Shown piece after piece: positions 34,130-44,225 of a DNA stretch of 64,000 bases (its first letter is position 1; each line of letters opens with the position of its first letter). The stretch is from Variovorax sp. PAMC28562 (GTDB lineage Bacteria; Pseudomonadota; Gammaproteobacteria; Burkholderiales; Burkholderiaceae_C), in assembly GCF_014303735.1 (NCBI RefSeq), contig NZ_CP060296.1:2739501-2803500 (forward strand), in the 5' to 3' direction. The notes below the pieces were generated by a model. That model ran no database searches, had not been told where the DNA came from, and saw only the letters and a program-made list of their open reading frames with translations. Made by a program: the position numbers and the translations under genes.

Positions 34130-35008
34130 TCAGTCCGGCGTGTCGCCGTACGCCACCGCGAGCAACGCCGCCTGCTGCTCCGGCGTGCGAAGGGCGATCA
34201 GCTTCAGCAGCGCCGCGCCGTCTTGCGCCTGAATGCCGTGCTCCTTGGCAAAGGCAAGCGCATCGGGCGTGAAGGTCGAGCTGGTGACGTAGCTGCCGTG
34301 CTTGAGCTGGTTTGCCTTCATCACGCCGAAGAAGTCGCGCAGGTCTTTCAAGCCGACTGGCTTGGAGGGCCGATGCTTGCACTGGACGATGCGCGGCGCG
34401 TCCATGCGCTTCGATTGAAGCCAGAGGTGGACGCCGCCTTGCTCGCCGTGCGACTTGGCATGCGTCGCAAAGCCGACCTGCGCAAAGAAGGCTTCGGACA
34501 AAGCCTCGAAGCGCTGCCATTGCATGGTGGCCAGCACCTGCGTGCTCCAAGCGTGCTCACGGTGCTGGACTGGCGTTGCGGCGGGCATGCGCAGCGCGTA
34601 CGGCACCTCGGTCGTCGAAAGGGATGGGGGGGGCGCAGGATAGGTCTCCTCGAACTCGAGGACGGGTTCTCGCTTGAATATCGATGACGAGTCCATCAAC
34701 CGGCCGACACTGTCCTTCGGCGCCTCTTCGCTGTCGCCACCCCATTTCGCTGCCGCTGCGCCGCGCCGCATCGTGTAGTGCAAACCCAACAACACCGCAC
34801 CCGAAATCAAGGCGGCCCAGCCCGCCGGCCGCAGCGCCTGTTCAACGCGCTCGGCGATGGAGCCATGCACCAGGGCCGGAATCACGGTCAGCAGCACGAC
34901 GCCGGCAACCAACGTCATCAGGCCGGTTCCCAATAGCGCGTTGCCCGTGCGGGCACGAATGACCGGGGCGGCGGGGCTGGCGCGATCGTCTGTAATTTGC
35001 GTTGTCAT
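34130..35008 (-). CDS. Membrane-anchored Mrr-like restriction endonuclease domain protein with altered catalytic Asp
   Basis: 292 residues. Two helices (residues 27-47 and 62-78) precede a linker and then an Mrr_cat-like PD-(D/E)xK nuclease domain (about 158-285). MQWQRFEALSEAFFAQVGF (162-180) gives the conserved Glu and IVQCKH (207-212) the Q-x-K. The usual catalytic Asp of the GGxD motif is His194 here (GGVHLW), so the domain may be inactive, or use the His, and may serve as a sensor. It is not next to methyltransferase genes. Start ATG 35008. Confidence 0.82.
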   Translation of the reverse strand: MTTQITDDRASPAAPVIRARTGNALLGTGLMTLVAGVVLLTVIPALVHGSIAERVEQALRPAGWAALISGAVLLGLHYTMRRGAAAAKWGGDSEEAPKDSVGRLMDSSSIFKREPVLEFEETYPAPPPSLSTTEVPYALRMPAATPVQHREHAWSTQVLATMQWQRFEALSEAFFAQVGFATHAKSHGEQGGVHLWLQSKRMDAPRIVQCKHRPSKPVGLKDLRDFFGVMKANQLKHGSYVTSSTFTPDALAFAKEHGIQAQDGAALLKLIALRTPEQQAALLAVAYGDTPD

Positions 35009-35145
35009 GACCGGCGGTGCTTTCGTAAATAGGGAGGCGCGCCGACTTTATGAGGCAAAACTGCTTACAGCGCAATGCGCATGCTTGGAAGCAGCTAGCA
35101 AAAACGCAGCGAAACCGCACGCGAAGCAGTTCACGAAAATACGGT

Positions 35146-36075
35146 TTAAAGCTTGGCGTCAGGCGAAAACACGAACAGCGCCGGGTCGACCATCGCGCGG
35201 TTGAGCATCACCGACCAATGCAGATGCGGCCCGGTCACGCGGCCGGTCGCACCGACGGCAGCAAAGCGCTCGCTGGTTTTCAGCACGTCACCGGGCTTCA
35301 CGTCGATCGCGCTGAGATGGCAATACATCGTGAGCAGACCGCCGCCATGGTCGAGCCAGACCGTATTGCCGTTGAAGAAGTAGTCGCCGGTGTCGATGAC
35401 GCGACCCGGCATCGGCGCCAGCACCGGCGTACCCGTGCCAGCCGCGATGTCCATCCCGCTGTGCGGATTGCGCGACTGCCCGTTGAAGACGCGGCGCAGC
35501 CCGAACGAGCTGGAGCGACGGCCCGGCACCGGCACGCGCATGTGCAGCGACGGCGCTTGCGGCAAGGGCTCGGTGAAGGTCGCCATGACGATTGCCAGAT
35601 GATCGCGCTCGCGCTCGTAGCGGGCTTGATCGGCCGGCGACAGGTCCACCGTGCCGGGCGCGACGTTCAGCCGCTGTTCGCGGTATTGCTTGGGCGCTAT
35701 CGCATAGACGATTTCACGCATGGCCGCGTCGTCTTTGGCCTGTACCGCGATGCGTGCCTCCCCGGGCGCGGCCGCGAGCGGAATGCCGACCAGGGTGGTC
35801 CATTCGGTCGGGTCGCCGAGCACCAGCAAGGGCACCTTGTCGGTCGTCATCGCACGGGGTCGCATCGCGGCTGCGCCAAGCGACAAACGCGCAACGCCGC
35901 CCGGCACCTGCAACGCGTTGGGCCAGACATCGGCAGCCGACGGCGACGTGACGCGTGATGTGGAAGGAGTGGTCTTCATTCCAGCGAGAGCGGGAAAGGC
36001 GGGCAGCGCCACCAGGCCGAGTGCGCCGAGCACGGCAGAGCGCCGATGCAATGCGAAAGTTATAGGGTAAGGCAT
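35146..36075 (-). CDS. M23 family metallopeptidase (LytM-like)
   Basis: 309 residues. A signal peptide (RRSAVLGALGLVALPAFPALAG) exports a protein whose C-terminal half is the LytM zinc endopeptidase: SFGLRRV, NPHSGMDIAAG and HLHW supply His-x3-Asp and His-x-His ligands. All four are present. It cuts cell-wall cross-links or activates amidases. The N-terminal 140 residues are beta-rich, including PLLVLGDPTEWTTLVGIPLAAAPG, and match the peptidase-associated N-domain. Start 36075. Confidence 0.92.
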   Translation of the reverse strand: MPYPITFALHRRSAVLGALGLVALPAFPALAGMKTTPSTSRVTSPSAADVWPNALQVPGGVARLSLGAAAMRPRAMTTDKVPLLVLGDPTEWTTLVGIPLAAAPGEARIAVQAKDDAAMREIVYAIAPKQYREQRLNVAPGTVDLSPADQARYERERDHLAIVMATFTEPLPQAPSLHMRVPVPGRRSSSFGLRRVFNGQSRNPHSGMDIAAGTGTPVLAPMPGRVIDTGDYFFNGNTVWLDHGGGLLTMYCHLSAIDVKPGDVLKTSERFAAVGATGRVTGPHLHWSVMLNRAMVDPALFVFSPDAKL

Positions 36076-36244
36076 GCCGTCAGTCTAGCCACGACGACAC
36101 GCCCATCGCATGCGTTGCCAAACCGCCATCAAAGTCACATTGCACTCGGCCAAGCGGAGGCTGCGAGGTCGAACGGGCGGCTTTGCGCTGTGACAATCGT
36201 GCCGCTTCGTCTTGAACGCAGCTTACAAAATCAGGGAGTTGGAA

Positions 36245-36826
36245 TTGATCCATTCGAAGAATGTTGGCCGCGCCGCGCGTGCGCTTACCGTGCTGGCTGC
36301 CGCAGTAGCCACCGCCGGTTTGCTCGTCGCTTGCGGCACCCGCGGGCCGGTCGCGCCGGAGCCGCCGCCGCCTTCGGCCACTGCGAGCAACAGCATCGTC
36401 ATGCCGCGCATCACCTATGGCAGCACACCCAAGGGCGTAAAAATCCTGAAGTCGGACGACAACTGCGACGTGCCCGCCTTGCTGCGCCAGAACGTGCAAG
36501 ACCAGCTCGAAGAACCGCTCTTGTATCTGTTGCCTGCAGCGACCGCAGGCGCCGAGGCGGCACCGGTGTTGAAGATCGAAATCACCGACCTGCTTGCCAA
36601 CGCTGGCGGCATCTATGGCGGCCCCAAGATCGTCGACATCCACGGCACGCTCGAACGTCCGGGCGTGGCACCGACCCAGTTCACCGCGCGGCGTCAGATG
36701 TTCATCTACTTCGGCGTTCCGCGCTCGACCTGCAGCATGGTGGGTAGCGTGACTTACACGCTGGGCAGCGACATCATCAAGTGGATGAAGAAGCCGGTCG
36801 ACGGTGCATTCCTCGGCGAGCGCTGA
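36245..36826 (+). CDS. Lipoprotein, hypothetical
   Basis: 193 residues with a TTG start at 36245, chosen because AGGGAG lies 6 nt before it; an upstream TTG at 36212 is possible. A lipoprotein signal ends in the lipobox LLVAC, followed by a Pro-rich spacer. The mature part contains DNCDVPALLRQNVQDQLEE and SDIIKWM, with two cysteines in NCDVP and STCSM. No known family recognised; probably outer-membrane or periplasmic. Confidence 0.68.
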   Translation: MIHSKNVGRAARALTVLAAAVATAGLLVACGTRGPVAPEPPPPSATASNSIVMPRITYGSTPKGVKILKSDDNCDVPALLRQNVQDQLEEPLLYLLPAATAGAEAAPVLKIEITDLLANAGGIYGGPKIVDIHGTLERPGVAPTQFTARRQMFIYFGVPRSTCSMVGSVTYTLGSDIIKWMKKPVDGAFLGER

Positions 36827-36845
36827 GCGACTCGCGCTCGGACGC

Positions 36846-37394
36846 TCACACAGCGACAGCGGCCGTCTTCATGCTTCCCGGCGCCAGACCGTCGAGCGTG
36901 TACGGCCCGATCGCGGCGCGAATCAGCCGCAGTGTCGGCAAGCCGACGGCCGCCGTCATTCGCCGCACTTGCCGGTTGCGGCCCTCGCTGATCGCCAGCT
37001 CGATCCATGCCGTCGGAATCGCCTGGCGGACGCGGATCGGCGGTTGCCGGTCCCACACGTCGGGTGCCGGGTCGAGCAGGCGCGCACGTGCCGGGCGGGT
37101 GATGCCGTCGTTCAGCTGCACACCCGCGCGCAGTGATGCCAGCGCGGCCTCCGTCGGCACGCCTTCGACCTGCACCCAATAGGTCTTCTCCATCTTGAAA
37201 CGCGGATCGGCAATTCGCGCCTGCAACGGGCCGTTGTCGGTGAGCAGCAACAGCCCTTCGCTGTCGGCATCGAGCCGGCCCGCCACATAGACGCCGGGGA
37301 TGTCGATGAAGTCTTTCAGGCCTTGCCAGCGGCCTTCAGCGGTGAACTGGCTGAGGACGCCGTAGGGCTTATTGAAGCAGATGAGGCGGGGCAT
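36846..37394 (-). CDS. Pseudouridine synthase of the RluE/RsuA family
   Basis: 182 residues. The catalytic Asp lies in [21 protein letters not shown], then KTYWVQVEG and [23 protein letters not shown]. No S4 domain, and the length matches E. coli RluE, which modifies 23S rRNA U2457. Start is the ATG at 37394 ([17 protein letters not shown]); the frame continues upstream through the GntR gene in another phase only. Confident for family, moderate for RluE itself. Confidence 0.88.
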   Translation of the reverse strand: MPRLICFNKPYGVLSQFTAEGRWQGLKDFIDIPGVYVAGRLDADSEGLLLLTDNGPLQARIADPRFKMEKTYWVQVEGVPTEAALASLRAGVQLNDGITRPARARLLDPAPDVWDRQPPIRVRQAIPTAWIELAISEGRNRQVRRMTAAVGLPTLRLIRAAIGPYTLDGLAPGSMKTAAVAV

Positions 37395-37435
37395 CGACAC
37401 AGGTGGGGGCAATGAGCGGCAGCATAGCCGCGGCC

Positions 37436-38122
37436 TCAAATGCCCCAGCCGGAATCGCTGATGTGCCGCGCATACACCGCGAGCACGATGCGTTCGGAGT
37501 GCACGAGGTAGTCGTTGAGCGCTGCAGCGGCGCGGGCGAATTCGCCGCCCTCGGCCAGTTCGAGGATGTTGATGTTCATGTCGACATACGGCGCGTGCAG
37601 GAACTCCGGGTCTTGCAGCAAACCGAAGGCCAGCCGCAACTCGGCCAGCACTTGCGCGAAGAGCAGGTTGAGGCGCTCGCTGTCGGCCAGCTCCACGATG
37701 GCCATGTGGAATGCCATGTTGGCAGTACCCGCGCCGAGCCAGTCGCTGTCGGCGCGGCAGCGCAGCGCGGTTTCGACGGCGTCGCGCATCTTCTTCTTGG
37801 CCGGATGCCGAGGGTAGGCCTGGCCCAGCGCCTGGCATTCGATAAGGCGCCGCACCCGATAGATGTCGATGATCGACGCAATGCTCGGAATCGCCACGAA
37901 CACGCCGCGGTTCGGAGAGTGCTTGACCAGGCCGTCCTTGGTCAGCATGCGGAACACCTCGCGCAACGTGTTGCGCGAAATGCCGAGACTGTCGCTCAAC
38001 GTCTGCTCCGAGAGCCGCTGTCCGGGTAAAAACTCGCCCCGGGTGATGCGCTGACGGAGCTCTTCCGCCATGCGTTCGCTCAGCGTCCGGACCGCGGGGG
38101 AAGGTGAAGCGGGCAGGCTCAT
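37436..38122 (-). CDS. GntR family regulator with FCD domain
   Basis: 228 residues. The winged helix at residues 14-80 contains [44 protein letters not shown]. The C-terminal all-helical FCD domain binds an organic acid ligand and a metal through conserved Asp and His ([11 protein letters not shown]). It is divergent from the DUF969-pxp operon with a 191-bp shared promoter region that holds a palindrome, so it is most likely the local regulator, responding to 5-oxoproline or a product. That ligand is inferred. Confidence 0.9.
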   Translation of the reverse strand: MSLPASPSPAVRTLSERMAEELRQRITRGEFLPGQRLSEQTLSDSLGISRNTLREVFRMLTKDGLVKHSPNRGVFVAIPSIASIIDIYRVRRLIECQALGQAYPRHPAKKKMRDAVETALRCRADSDWLGAGTANMAFHMAIVELADSERLNLLFAQVLAELRLAFGLLQDPEFLHAPYVDMNINILELAEGGEFARAAAALNDYLVHSERIVLAVYARHISDSGWGI

Positions 38123-38164
38123 ATTCCCCGCGTTTTAGCAGATGAGTGGCCATATCTGCCTTCA

Positions 38165-38244
38165 ATTGCTCAACGAGTGTCGGGTTATTCCCTAGGAATT
38201 GGCACGCAACTTGCGAACGATTCTTCTGTAATTGTTGAACAATC
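38165..38244 (+). promoter_or_regulatory. Candidate GntR operators in the divergent promoter region
   Basis: The perfect 13-bp palindrome ATTGTTGAACAAT lies at 38232-38244. A weaker copy, ATTGCTCAACGAG (9 of 13 identical), lies at 38165-38177, 67 bp away. FCD-type GntR regulators typically bind short TTGT-like palindromes of this kind. The remainder of the gap is AT-rich compared with the genes, as promoters are; no sure -35/-10 pair was assigned. Confidence 0.55.
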
Positions 38245-38313
38245 AATAGCTACTGACTCATTCAAAAATCCGGGTGCTTGAGTCACCCACGATCACTTTC
38301 AGGAGTATCCGCC

Positions 38314-39093
38314 GTGCCCACTGCTATCAATCTCTGGCCCCTGCTCGGGGTCGCCGTCATCATCGTCGGGTTCATCCTGCGCTTCAATCCGATGCTGGTC
38401 GTGATCGTCACGGCCATCGTCACCGCCTTTGCCGCGAACTTTCCGGTCGACAAGATCCTCGCCACCATCGGCACCGGCTTCATCAAGACGCGCAACTTGC
38501 CGCTGATCATCCTGCTGCCGCTCGCGGTCATCGGTTTGCTCGAGCGGCACGGGCTGCGGCAGCATGCGCAGCGCTGGATCAGCGGCATCAAGTCGGCCAC
38601 CGCGGGCCGCTTATTGATCGTCTACCTGGCCGCGCGCCAGCTGACCGCAGCCGTCGGCCTCACCAGCCTCGGCGGGCATCCGCAAATGGTGCGACCGCTG
38701 CTCGCGCCGATGGCCGAAGGTGCAGCCGAAGCCCGTTTCGGTGCGCTGCCCGACCGCGTCCGCCACAAGTTGCGAGCCTTCTCGGCGGCGACGGACAACG
38801 TTGGCCTGTTCTTCGGCGAAGACATCTTCGTGGCCTTTGGCGCCATCGTGCTGATGACCACCATCCTGCGCGAATTGGGCATCGAAATCGAGCCGATTCA
38901 TGTGGCGTTGTGGGGCATCCCGACCGCCATTTGCGCCTTCGTGATCCACGCCTGGCGCCTGCGGCGGCTCGACAAGTGGCTGAACAAGGAGATGAGTGGG
39001 CAGACGCCATCGGACGTCGACCCTGACAACGTCACGGCCAGTCTCGCGGACACTGCCACTGCCACTGCCACTGCCGCGGTGAAGGGAGCCTGA
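38314..39093 (+). CDS. DUF969 membrane protein (likely 5-oxoproline transporter part)
   Basis: 259 residues, about 6 to 7 helices, matching DUF969. A GTG start at 38314 with AGGAG upstream was chosen. DUF969 and DUF979 are adjacent membrane proteins commonly linked to pxp genes in bacteria, and are thought to transport 5-oxoproline. The C-terminal tail contains an ACTGCC hexamer repeated four times (39052-39075), coding TATATATA, likely unstructured. First gene of the operon. Confidence 0.82.
   Translation: MPTAINLWPLLGVAVIIVGFILRFNPMLVVIVTAIVTAFAANFPVDKILATIGTGFIKTRNLPLIILLPLAVIGLLERHGLRQHAQRWISGIKSATAGRLLIVYLAARQLTAAVGLTSLGGHPQMVRPLLAPMAEGAAEARFGALPDRVRHKLRAFSAATDNVGLFFGEDIFVAFGAIVLMTTILRELGIEIEPIHVALWGIPTAICAFVIHAWRLRRLDKWLNKEMSGQTPSDVDPDNVTASLADTATATATAAVKGA
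39052..39075 (+). repeat. ACTGCC hexamer repeat x4
   Basis: Four perfect copies of ACTGCC in the last codons of the DUF969 gene. Being a multiple of three, copy changes would alter only the length of a Thr-Ala tail, not the frame. Confidence 0.9.
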
Positions 39094-39095
39094 TC

Positions 39096-40052
39096 ATGAC
39101 GCTCACCATCACCCACCTCTACGACCTCGTCGGCATCATCCTGGCCATCACGGCCGTGATGACGCTGATGGACAAGCATCATTCCAAGCGCTACTCCAGC
39201 GCGTTCTTCTGGGCGCTCTATGCGCTGGTGTTCCTCATCGGCGATTTCATTCCGCCGGTGTGGGTCGGCGTCGGCGTCATCGTCATGGCGCTGATCGCGG
39301 CCTTCGGCGGTGTGGGCATCGGCCATCACGCGGCGCGCACGCCAGCGCAATATCTGGAGAGCGCCAAACGCCTCGGCAACAAGCTGTTCATTCCGGCGTT
39401 GGCGATTCCCGTGGTCACCATGATCGGCACGCTCTCCGCGAGCCACCTGATCTTTGGCGGCGTGCCACTGCTCGACCCGAAGAACACCACGCTGGTGAGC
39501 CTGGGTGTCGGTTGCATCGTCGCGTTGGCTTTGGCCTGCAAGCTCACACACGAAACGCCCATGCAGGGCATCCGTGAATCGCGCCGCCTGACCGATGCGC
39601 TCGGCTGGGCGCTGGTGCTGCCGCAGATGCTGGGCATGCTGGGGCTCGTCTTCGCCGACGCGGGTGTGGGCAAGGCCGTCGCGCACATCACCACCACCTA
39701 CATCAACATGGACGTGCGCTTCTTCGCGGTGGCGGTCTACGTGATCGGTATGGCGCTCTTCACGGTGATCATGGGCAACGGCTTTGCGGCCTTCCCCGTG
39801 ATGGCAGGCGGTGTCGGCGTACCGATCCTGGTCGGCGTGTACCACGGCAACCCGGCGGTGATGGCTGCGATCGGCATGCTCTCGGGCTATTGCGGCACCT
39901 TGCTCACGCCGATGGCCGCCAACTTCAACATCGTGCCCGCCGCGCTGCTGGAGTTGCCGGACAAGAACGCGGTGATTCGCGCGCAGGTACCCACGGCGCT
40001 CACGCTGCTGGCGTGCAACGTCTTCCTGCTGTACTTCCTCATGTTCCGCTGA
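39096..40052 (+). CDS. DUF979 membrane protein (partner of DUF969)
   Basis: 318 residues, about 9 helices, DUF979 family. It begins two bases after the DUF969 stop. Contains [27 protein letters not shown] and [20 protein letters not shown], typical of two-part ion-coupled permeases. With DUF969 it would import 5-oxoproline (pyroglutamate) or a similar lactam. The transport role comes from the genomic association and is not proven by sequence. Confidence 0.82.
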   Translation: MTLTITHLYDLVGIILAITAVMTLMDKHHSKRYSSAFFWALYALVFLIGDFIPPVWVGVGVIVMALIAAFGGVGIGHHAARTPAQYLESAKRLGNKLFIPALAIPVVTMIGTLSASHLIFGGVPLLDPKNTTLVSLGVGCIVALALACKLTHETPMQGIRESRRLTDALGWALVLPQMLGMLGLVFADAGVGKAVAHITTTYINMDVRFFAVAVYVIGMALFTVIMGNGFAAFPVMAGGVGVPILVGVYHGNPAVMAAIGMLSGYCGTLLTPMAANFNIVPAALLELPDKNAVIRAQVPTALTLLACNVFLLYFLMFR

Positions 40053-40059
40053 GTTCGGT

Positions 40060-40827
40060 ATGCAGATGGACCTGAACAGCGACCTCGGCGAAAGCCTCGG
40101 TGCCTGGCGCATGGGCGACGACGACGCGATGCTCGGCATCGTGAGCAGTGCCAACGTGGCATGCGGTTTTCATGCCGGTGATGCGGCCGGCATCCTGCAG
40201 ACGCTGAAGCGCGCGAAGGAGCGAGGCGTGGTGGTCGGCGCGCATGTGGCATACCCGGATCTCGCCGGCTTCGGCCGCCGCAACATGGACGTGGCGAGCG
40301 CCGACCTGCAGGCCGATGTGATCTATCAGATCGGTGCGCTCAAGGGCCTCGCGGCCGCCGCCGGCACCACGGTGCGCTACGTCAAGCCGCACGGCGCGCT
40401 CTACAACACCATCGCGCACGACGAGCGGCAGGCACGCGATGTGATCGCGGCCATCCGCGCGATCGACTCATCGCTCTGCCTCGTCGCGCTGGCCGGCTCG
40501 CCGCTCATCGCGTGGGCGCGCGCCAGCGGTCTGCGCACCGTGGCCGAAGCCTTCGCAGACCGTGCCTACATGCCCAACGGCACGCTGGTGTCGCGCCGCG
40601 AAAAAGGCGCGGTGCTGCACGACGCGCAAGAGGTAGCGGCGCGCATGTTGAAGCTGGCGACAGAGGGCGTGGTCGAGGCCATCGACGGCAGCACGGTGCG
40701 CATCGAAGCCGACTCGGTCTGCGTGCACGGCGACAGTCCCGGCGCGGTGGAGATGGCGCGCGAAGTGCGGGCGCTGCTGGAGCGCTCCGGTGTCGCGATC
40801 CGCTCCTTCGTCGGGGCCGATCGATGA
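40060..40827 (+). CDS. pxpA: 5-oxoprolinase subunit PxpA (LamB/YcsF family)
   Basis: 255 residues. The N terminus [25 protein letters not shown] and [13 protein letters not shown] are the YcsF signature, then [16 protein letters not shown] and VKPHGALYN. PxpA is the hydrolase-like TIM-barrel subunit of the ATP-dependent 5-oxoprolinase PxpABC, which opens 5-oxoproline to glutamate. The stop is within the start of pxpBC (ATGA overlap). Confidence 0.93.
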   Translation: MQMDLNSDLGESLGAWRMGDDDAMLGIVSSANVACGFHAGDAAGILQTLKRAKERGVVVGAHVAYPDLAGFGRRNMDVASADLQADVIYQIGALKGLAAAAGTTVRYVKPHGALYNTIAHDERQARDVIAAIRAIDSSLCLVALAGSPLIAWARASGLRTVAEAFADRAYMPNGTLVSRREKGAVLHDAQEVAARMLKLATEGVVEAIDGSTVRIEADSVCVHGDSPGAVEMAREVRALLERSGVAIRSFVGADR

Positions 40828-42452
40828 TGCGGTTCTTGCCGGTCAACCTGGATGCGCTGCTGGTCGAGCTCGACGATCTGCCGCAGACGCTGGCGCTGCT
40901 CGCGTCGTTGCAGGCCGAGCCTGTCCACGGCATCGAAGAGATGGTGCCGGCGGCGCGCACGTTGCTGGTTCGCTATCGCTCGTCGATGGTGTCGCGCGCG
41001 GCGCTGGTCGCTGCGATCGGCGCACGCAGCCTGGACGCGACCGTCGAGCGGACGTCGACGTTGATCGAGATTCCGGTCAGCTACAGCGGCGAGGATCTCG
41101 ACGAGGTCGCGCAGATGCTCGGTATTACGCGGGAGGAGGTCATCCGGCGCCATACCGGCAGCGAGTACACGGTGGCGTTCACCGGCTTCGCACCCGGCTT
41201 CGCTTATCTGAGCGGCGGTGATCCTGGCCTCGACGTGCCGCGCCGCACCACGCCGCGCACGCGCATCCCGGCCGGCGCGGTCGGGCTCGCGGGGCAGTTC
41301 AGCGGTGTGTATCCGCAGGCCAGCCCCGGTGGCTGGCAGATCATCGGCGTGACGGCAACACCGATGTGGGATCTGTCGCGCGACGTGCCAGCGTTGTTGC
41401 AGCCTGGCTTTCGCGTGCGCTTCGTCGATGTGACGCAACGGGCTGCCGTTGCGCTGGCGCCGCAAGCCCTGGTTGCCGGGCCATCGACAGCCACAACAAC
41501 ATCAACGGCATCCCCAGCAGCGCCGGTCGCAGCACACGAAGGTTCGTCACTCGAAATCCGCAGCACCGGCCTGCAGGCACTGTTCCAGGACCTGGGCCGT
41601 CACGGCCAGGCCGGGCAGGGCGTGTCGGCCTCGGGTGCGATGGACCGGGGCGCCTTGCGCGCGGCAAACCGACTCGTCGGCAATCCCAGCGATGCGGCTT
41701 GCGTGGAGATCGTCTACGGCGGCTTTCATGCGGTGTGCCATGGCGACGCTGTCGTGGCGTTCACCGGCGCTGAGGCACCAATCGAAGTAACGACCGCGAG
41801 CGGTCTGCGGCACGCAGCTTCGGGTTACCAAGCCATCGCACTTTCGGATGGCGACGGCGTCGTGCTCGGCGAACCGCGCGCAGGCATTCGCAGCTACCTT
41901 GCAGTGCGCGGCGGCTTCACGGCCGAGCCGGTGCTCGGCAGTCGGTCCACCGACACGCTGGCCAACGTCGGCCCTGCACCTGTCGCCGCTGGCGACACGC
42001 TGCCGATCCACCGCTCGACGCGCGGCGCCATCGTCGGTGCTGCCGAGCAGCCGCCACACGACCTGCCTACAACGCACGAGGTCGTCACGCTCGACGTGGT
42101 GATGGGCCCGCGCACCGACTGGTTCACCTCGGAGGCGGTCGCGCTGCTGGCGAGCCAGTTGTGGAGCGTCACGCCGCAATCCAACCGCGTCGGTTTGCGT
42201 CTTGCGGGCGAGCAACCGTTGACACGTTCGAACCCGGCCGAACTCCCGAGCGAAGGCACTGCGCTCGGCGCCATCCAGGTTCCGCCGAGCGGACAGCCGG
42301 TGCTGTTCCTGGCCGACCATCCGCTGACGGGCGGCTATCCGGTCATCGGCGCCGTCGCGACCCATCACCTCGACCGCGCGGGGCAAATCCCCATCGGTGC
42401 CCGCGTGCGCTTCAACCCGATCCAGCCTTTCGAATTCGACATCACGCCATGA
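40824..42452 (+). CDS. pxpB/pxpC: Fused 5-oxoprolinase subunits PxpB-PxpC (AHS1-AHS2)
   Basis: 542 residues. Residues 1-215 are PxpB/KipI (AHS1), with [25 protein letters not shown] and [13 protein letters not shown]. After a Thr/Ala/Pro linker (about 215-235), residues 238-542 are PxpC/KipA (AHS2), with [29 protein letters not shown] and [15 protein letters not shown]. Fusion of the two subunits is known in several lineages; the same two domains form the carboxyltransferase of urea carboxylase. Four-base overlaps join it to pxpA and to the following biotin carboxylase gene. Confidence 0.93.
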   Translation: MMRFLPVNLDALLVELDDLPQTLALLASLQAEPVHGIEEMVPAARTLLVRYRSSMVSRAALVAAIGARSLDATVERTSTLIEIPVSYSGEDLDEVAQMLGITREEVIRRHTGSEYTVAFTGFAPGFAYLSGGDPGLDVPRRTTPRTRIPAGAVGLAGQFSGVYPQASPGGWQIIGVTATPMWDLSRDVPALLQPGFRVRFVDVTQRAAVALAPQALVAGPSTATTTSTASPAAPVAAHEGSSLEIRSTGLQALFQDLGRHGQAGQGVSASGAMDRGALRAANRLVGNPSDAACVEIVYGGFHAVCHGDAVVAFTGAEAPIEVTTASGLRHAASGYQAIALSDGDGVVLGEPRAGIRSYLAVRGGFTAEPVLGSRSTDTLANVGPAPVAAGDTLPIHRSTRGAIVGAAEQPPHDLPTTHEVVTLDVVMGPRTDWFTSEAVALLASQLWSVTPQSNRVGLRLAGEQPLTRSNPAELPSEGTALGAIQVPPSGQPVLFLADHPLTGGYPVIGAVATHHLDRAGQIPIGARVRFNPIQPFEFDITP

Positions 42453-44191
42453 AAAAAGTCCTCATTGCCAACCGTGGCGAAATCGCCGTGCGCATCGTGC
42501 GCGCCTGTGCCGACTACGGTGTGAAATCGGTGGCGGTCTATGCCGACGCCGACCTCGACGCGCTGCATGCGCGCATGGCCGACGAGGCCTACGGGCTCGA
42601 TGGTCAGCGGCCCGCCGACACCTACCTCCACATCGACAAGCTGTTGGCCATCGCGGCGCGCAGCGGCGCCGATGCGGTGCACCCGGGCTACGGCTTTTTG
42701 TCGGAGAACGCCGGCTTCGCGCGTGCCGTGATTGGCGCGGGGCTGATCTGGGTCGGCCCACCGCCGGAAGCGATCGACGCGCTCGGTGACAAGGTGCAGG
42801 CCCGCAAGATCGCGCTCCAGGTCGGCGCACCGTTGGTCGCCGGAACGCCGGGCCCGGTGAACAACGCGCAGGAGGTCATCGCCTTCGCGGAACAGCATGG
42901 CTTGCCGATCGCGATCAAGGCCGCTTTCGGTGGCGGTGGTCGCGGGCTCAAGGTGGCATGGCGCATGGACGAGGTCGCCGATTGCTTCGAATCCGCGGTG
43001 CGCGAAGCCATCACCGCCTTCGGTCGTGGCGAGTGTTTCGTCGAACAGTTCCTCGATCGACCTCGCCATGTCGAGGCGCAGGTGATTGCCGACATGCACG
43101 GCCACGTCGTCGTGCTGGGCACGCGCGACTGCTCGCTGCAGCGGCGCAACCAGAAGCTGGTGGAAGAGGCGCCCGCGCCGTTCCTCACCGATGCGCAACG
43201 CGAGCGCATCCATGCGTCGGCACGGGACATCTGTGCGAAGGCGGGCTACGTTGGCGCCGGCACGGTGGAGTTTTTGCTGAGCCCATCCGGCACGATTTCG
43301 TTCCTGGAAGTGAACACGCGGCTGCAGGTCGAGCACCCGGTCACCGAAGAAACATCGGGCATCGATCTGGTGGTCGAGCAGTTGCGCGTGGCCGATGGCT
43401 TGCCGCTGTCGATCACGGAAACGCCGGTGCCGCGCGGCCATGCTTTCGAGTTCCGCATCAATGCCGAGGACGTCGGTCGCGGCTTCTTGCCTGCGCCGGG
43501 TGCCGTGCGCGTGTTCGATGCGCCTTCGGGTCCGGGCGTGCGCGTCGATACGGGCGTGGTGTCGGGCTCGACGGTGCCAGGCACCTTCGATTCGTTGATG
43601 GCCAAGCTCATCGTCACCGGCGCCACGCGTGCGCAAGCCATTGCACGCGCACGTCGGGTGTTGAAGGAGTTCCGCATCGAAGGCGTCGCGTCGGTTTTGC
43701 CATTTCACCGCGCGGTGATGGCGCATGCGGACTTCACATCGGCGGATGAGTTCAAGGTGCACACGCGATGGATCGAAACGGACTTTGCGAACACGCTCGC
43801 TGCGGCAGCGCGCTCCGAGCCTGGCGTGTCTGACGCGCCGTTGACTCGTACCGCCATCGAGATCGATGGGCGCCGCATGGCGCTCGGGTTGCCGGCCGAG
43901 CTGCTCCGTGGATTGCAGTCAAGCTCTTCCGGCGGCGAGACTTCGGCAGCCGAAGCGCTGGCCATCGCCATAGAGATCGACCCCGCAACGGTCGCCGCGC
44001 CGATCACCGGCACGCTTCAATCTTGGAAAGTCGCTGATGGCGACACCGTCGCTGCAGGCGACCCCATCGCGTCGATGGAAGCCATGAAGATGGAGATGCA
44101 GGTGGCTGCACATCGCGCGGGTCGCATCGCGCTCAAGGTGGAGCAGGGCGCCTACGTCACGGCCGGAACCGGCATTGCAGAGATTCGATAG
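42449..44191 (+). CDS. Biotin carboxylase with C-terminal biotin carrier domain
   Basis: 580 residues. The biotin carboxylase part (1-450) has [18 protein letters not shown], the ATP loop [16 protein letters not shown] and [17 protein letters not shown] linker (about 450-505) is followed by a biotin carrier domain with the lysine in EAMKMEM near residue 550. No carboxyltransferase is encoded in the protein or nearby other than the AHS1-AHS2 protein immediately upstream, which shares ancestry with the carboxyltransferase of urea carboxylase. Overlaps pxpBC by 4 nt. Possibly supplies carboxybiotin for lactam activation. Confidence 0.93.
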   Translation: MKKVLIANRGEIAVRIVRACADYGVKSVAVYADADLDALHARMADEAYGLDGQRPADTYLHIDKLLAIAARSGADAVHPGYGFLSENAGFARAVIGAGLIWVGPPPEAIDALGDKVQARKIALQVGAPLVAGTPGPVNNAQEVIAFAEQHGLPIAIKAAFGGGGRGLKVAWRMDEVADCFESAVREAITAFGRGECFVEQFLDRPRHVEAQVIADMHGHVVVLGTRDCSLQRRNQKLVEEAPAPFLTDAQRERIHASARDICAKAGYVGAGTVEFLLSPSGTISFLEVNTRLQVEHPVTEETSGIDLVVEQLRVADGLPLSITETPVPRGHAFEFRINAEDVGRGFLPAPGAVRVFDAPSGPGVRVDTGVVSGSTVPGTFDSLMAKLIVTGATRAQAIARARRVLKEFRIEGVASVLPFHRAVMAHADFTSADEFKVHTRWIETDFANTLAAAARSEPGVSDAPLTRTAIEIDGRRMALGLPAELLRGLQSSSSGGETSAAEALAIAIEIDPATVAAPITGTLQSWKVADGDTVAAGDPIASMEAMKMEMQVAAHRAGRIALKVEQGAYVTAGTGIAEIR

Positions 44192-44225
44192 ACGGCAAGC
44201 AAAGGCACCATCGGCTTGACGACGG

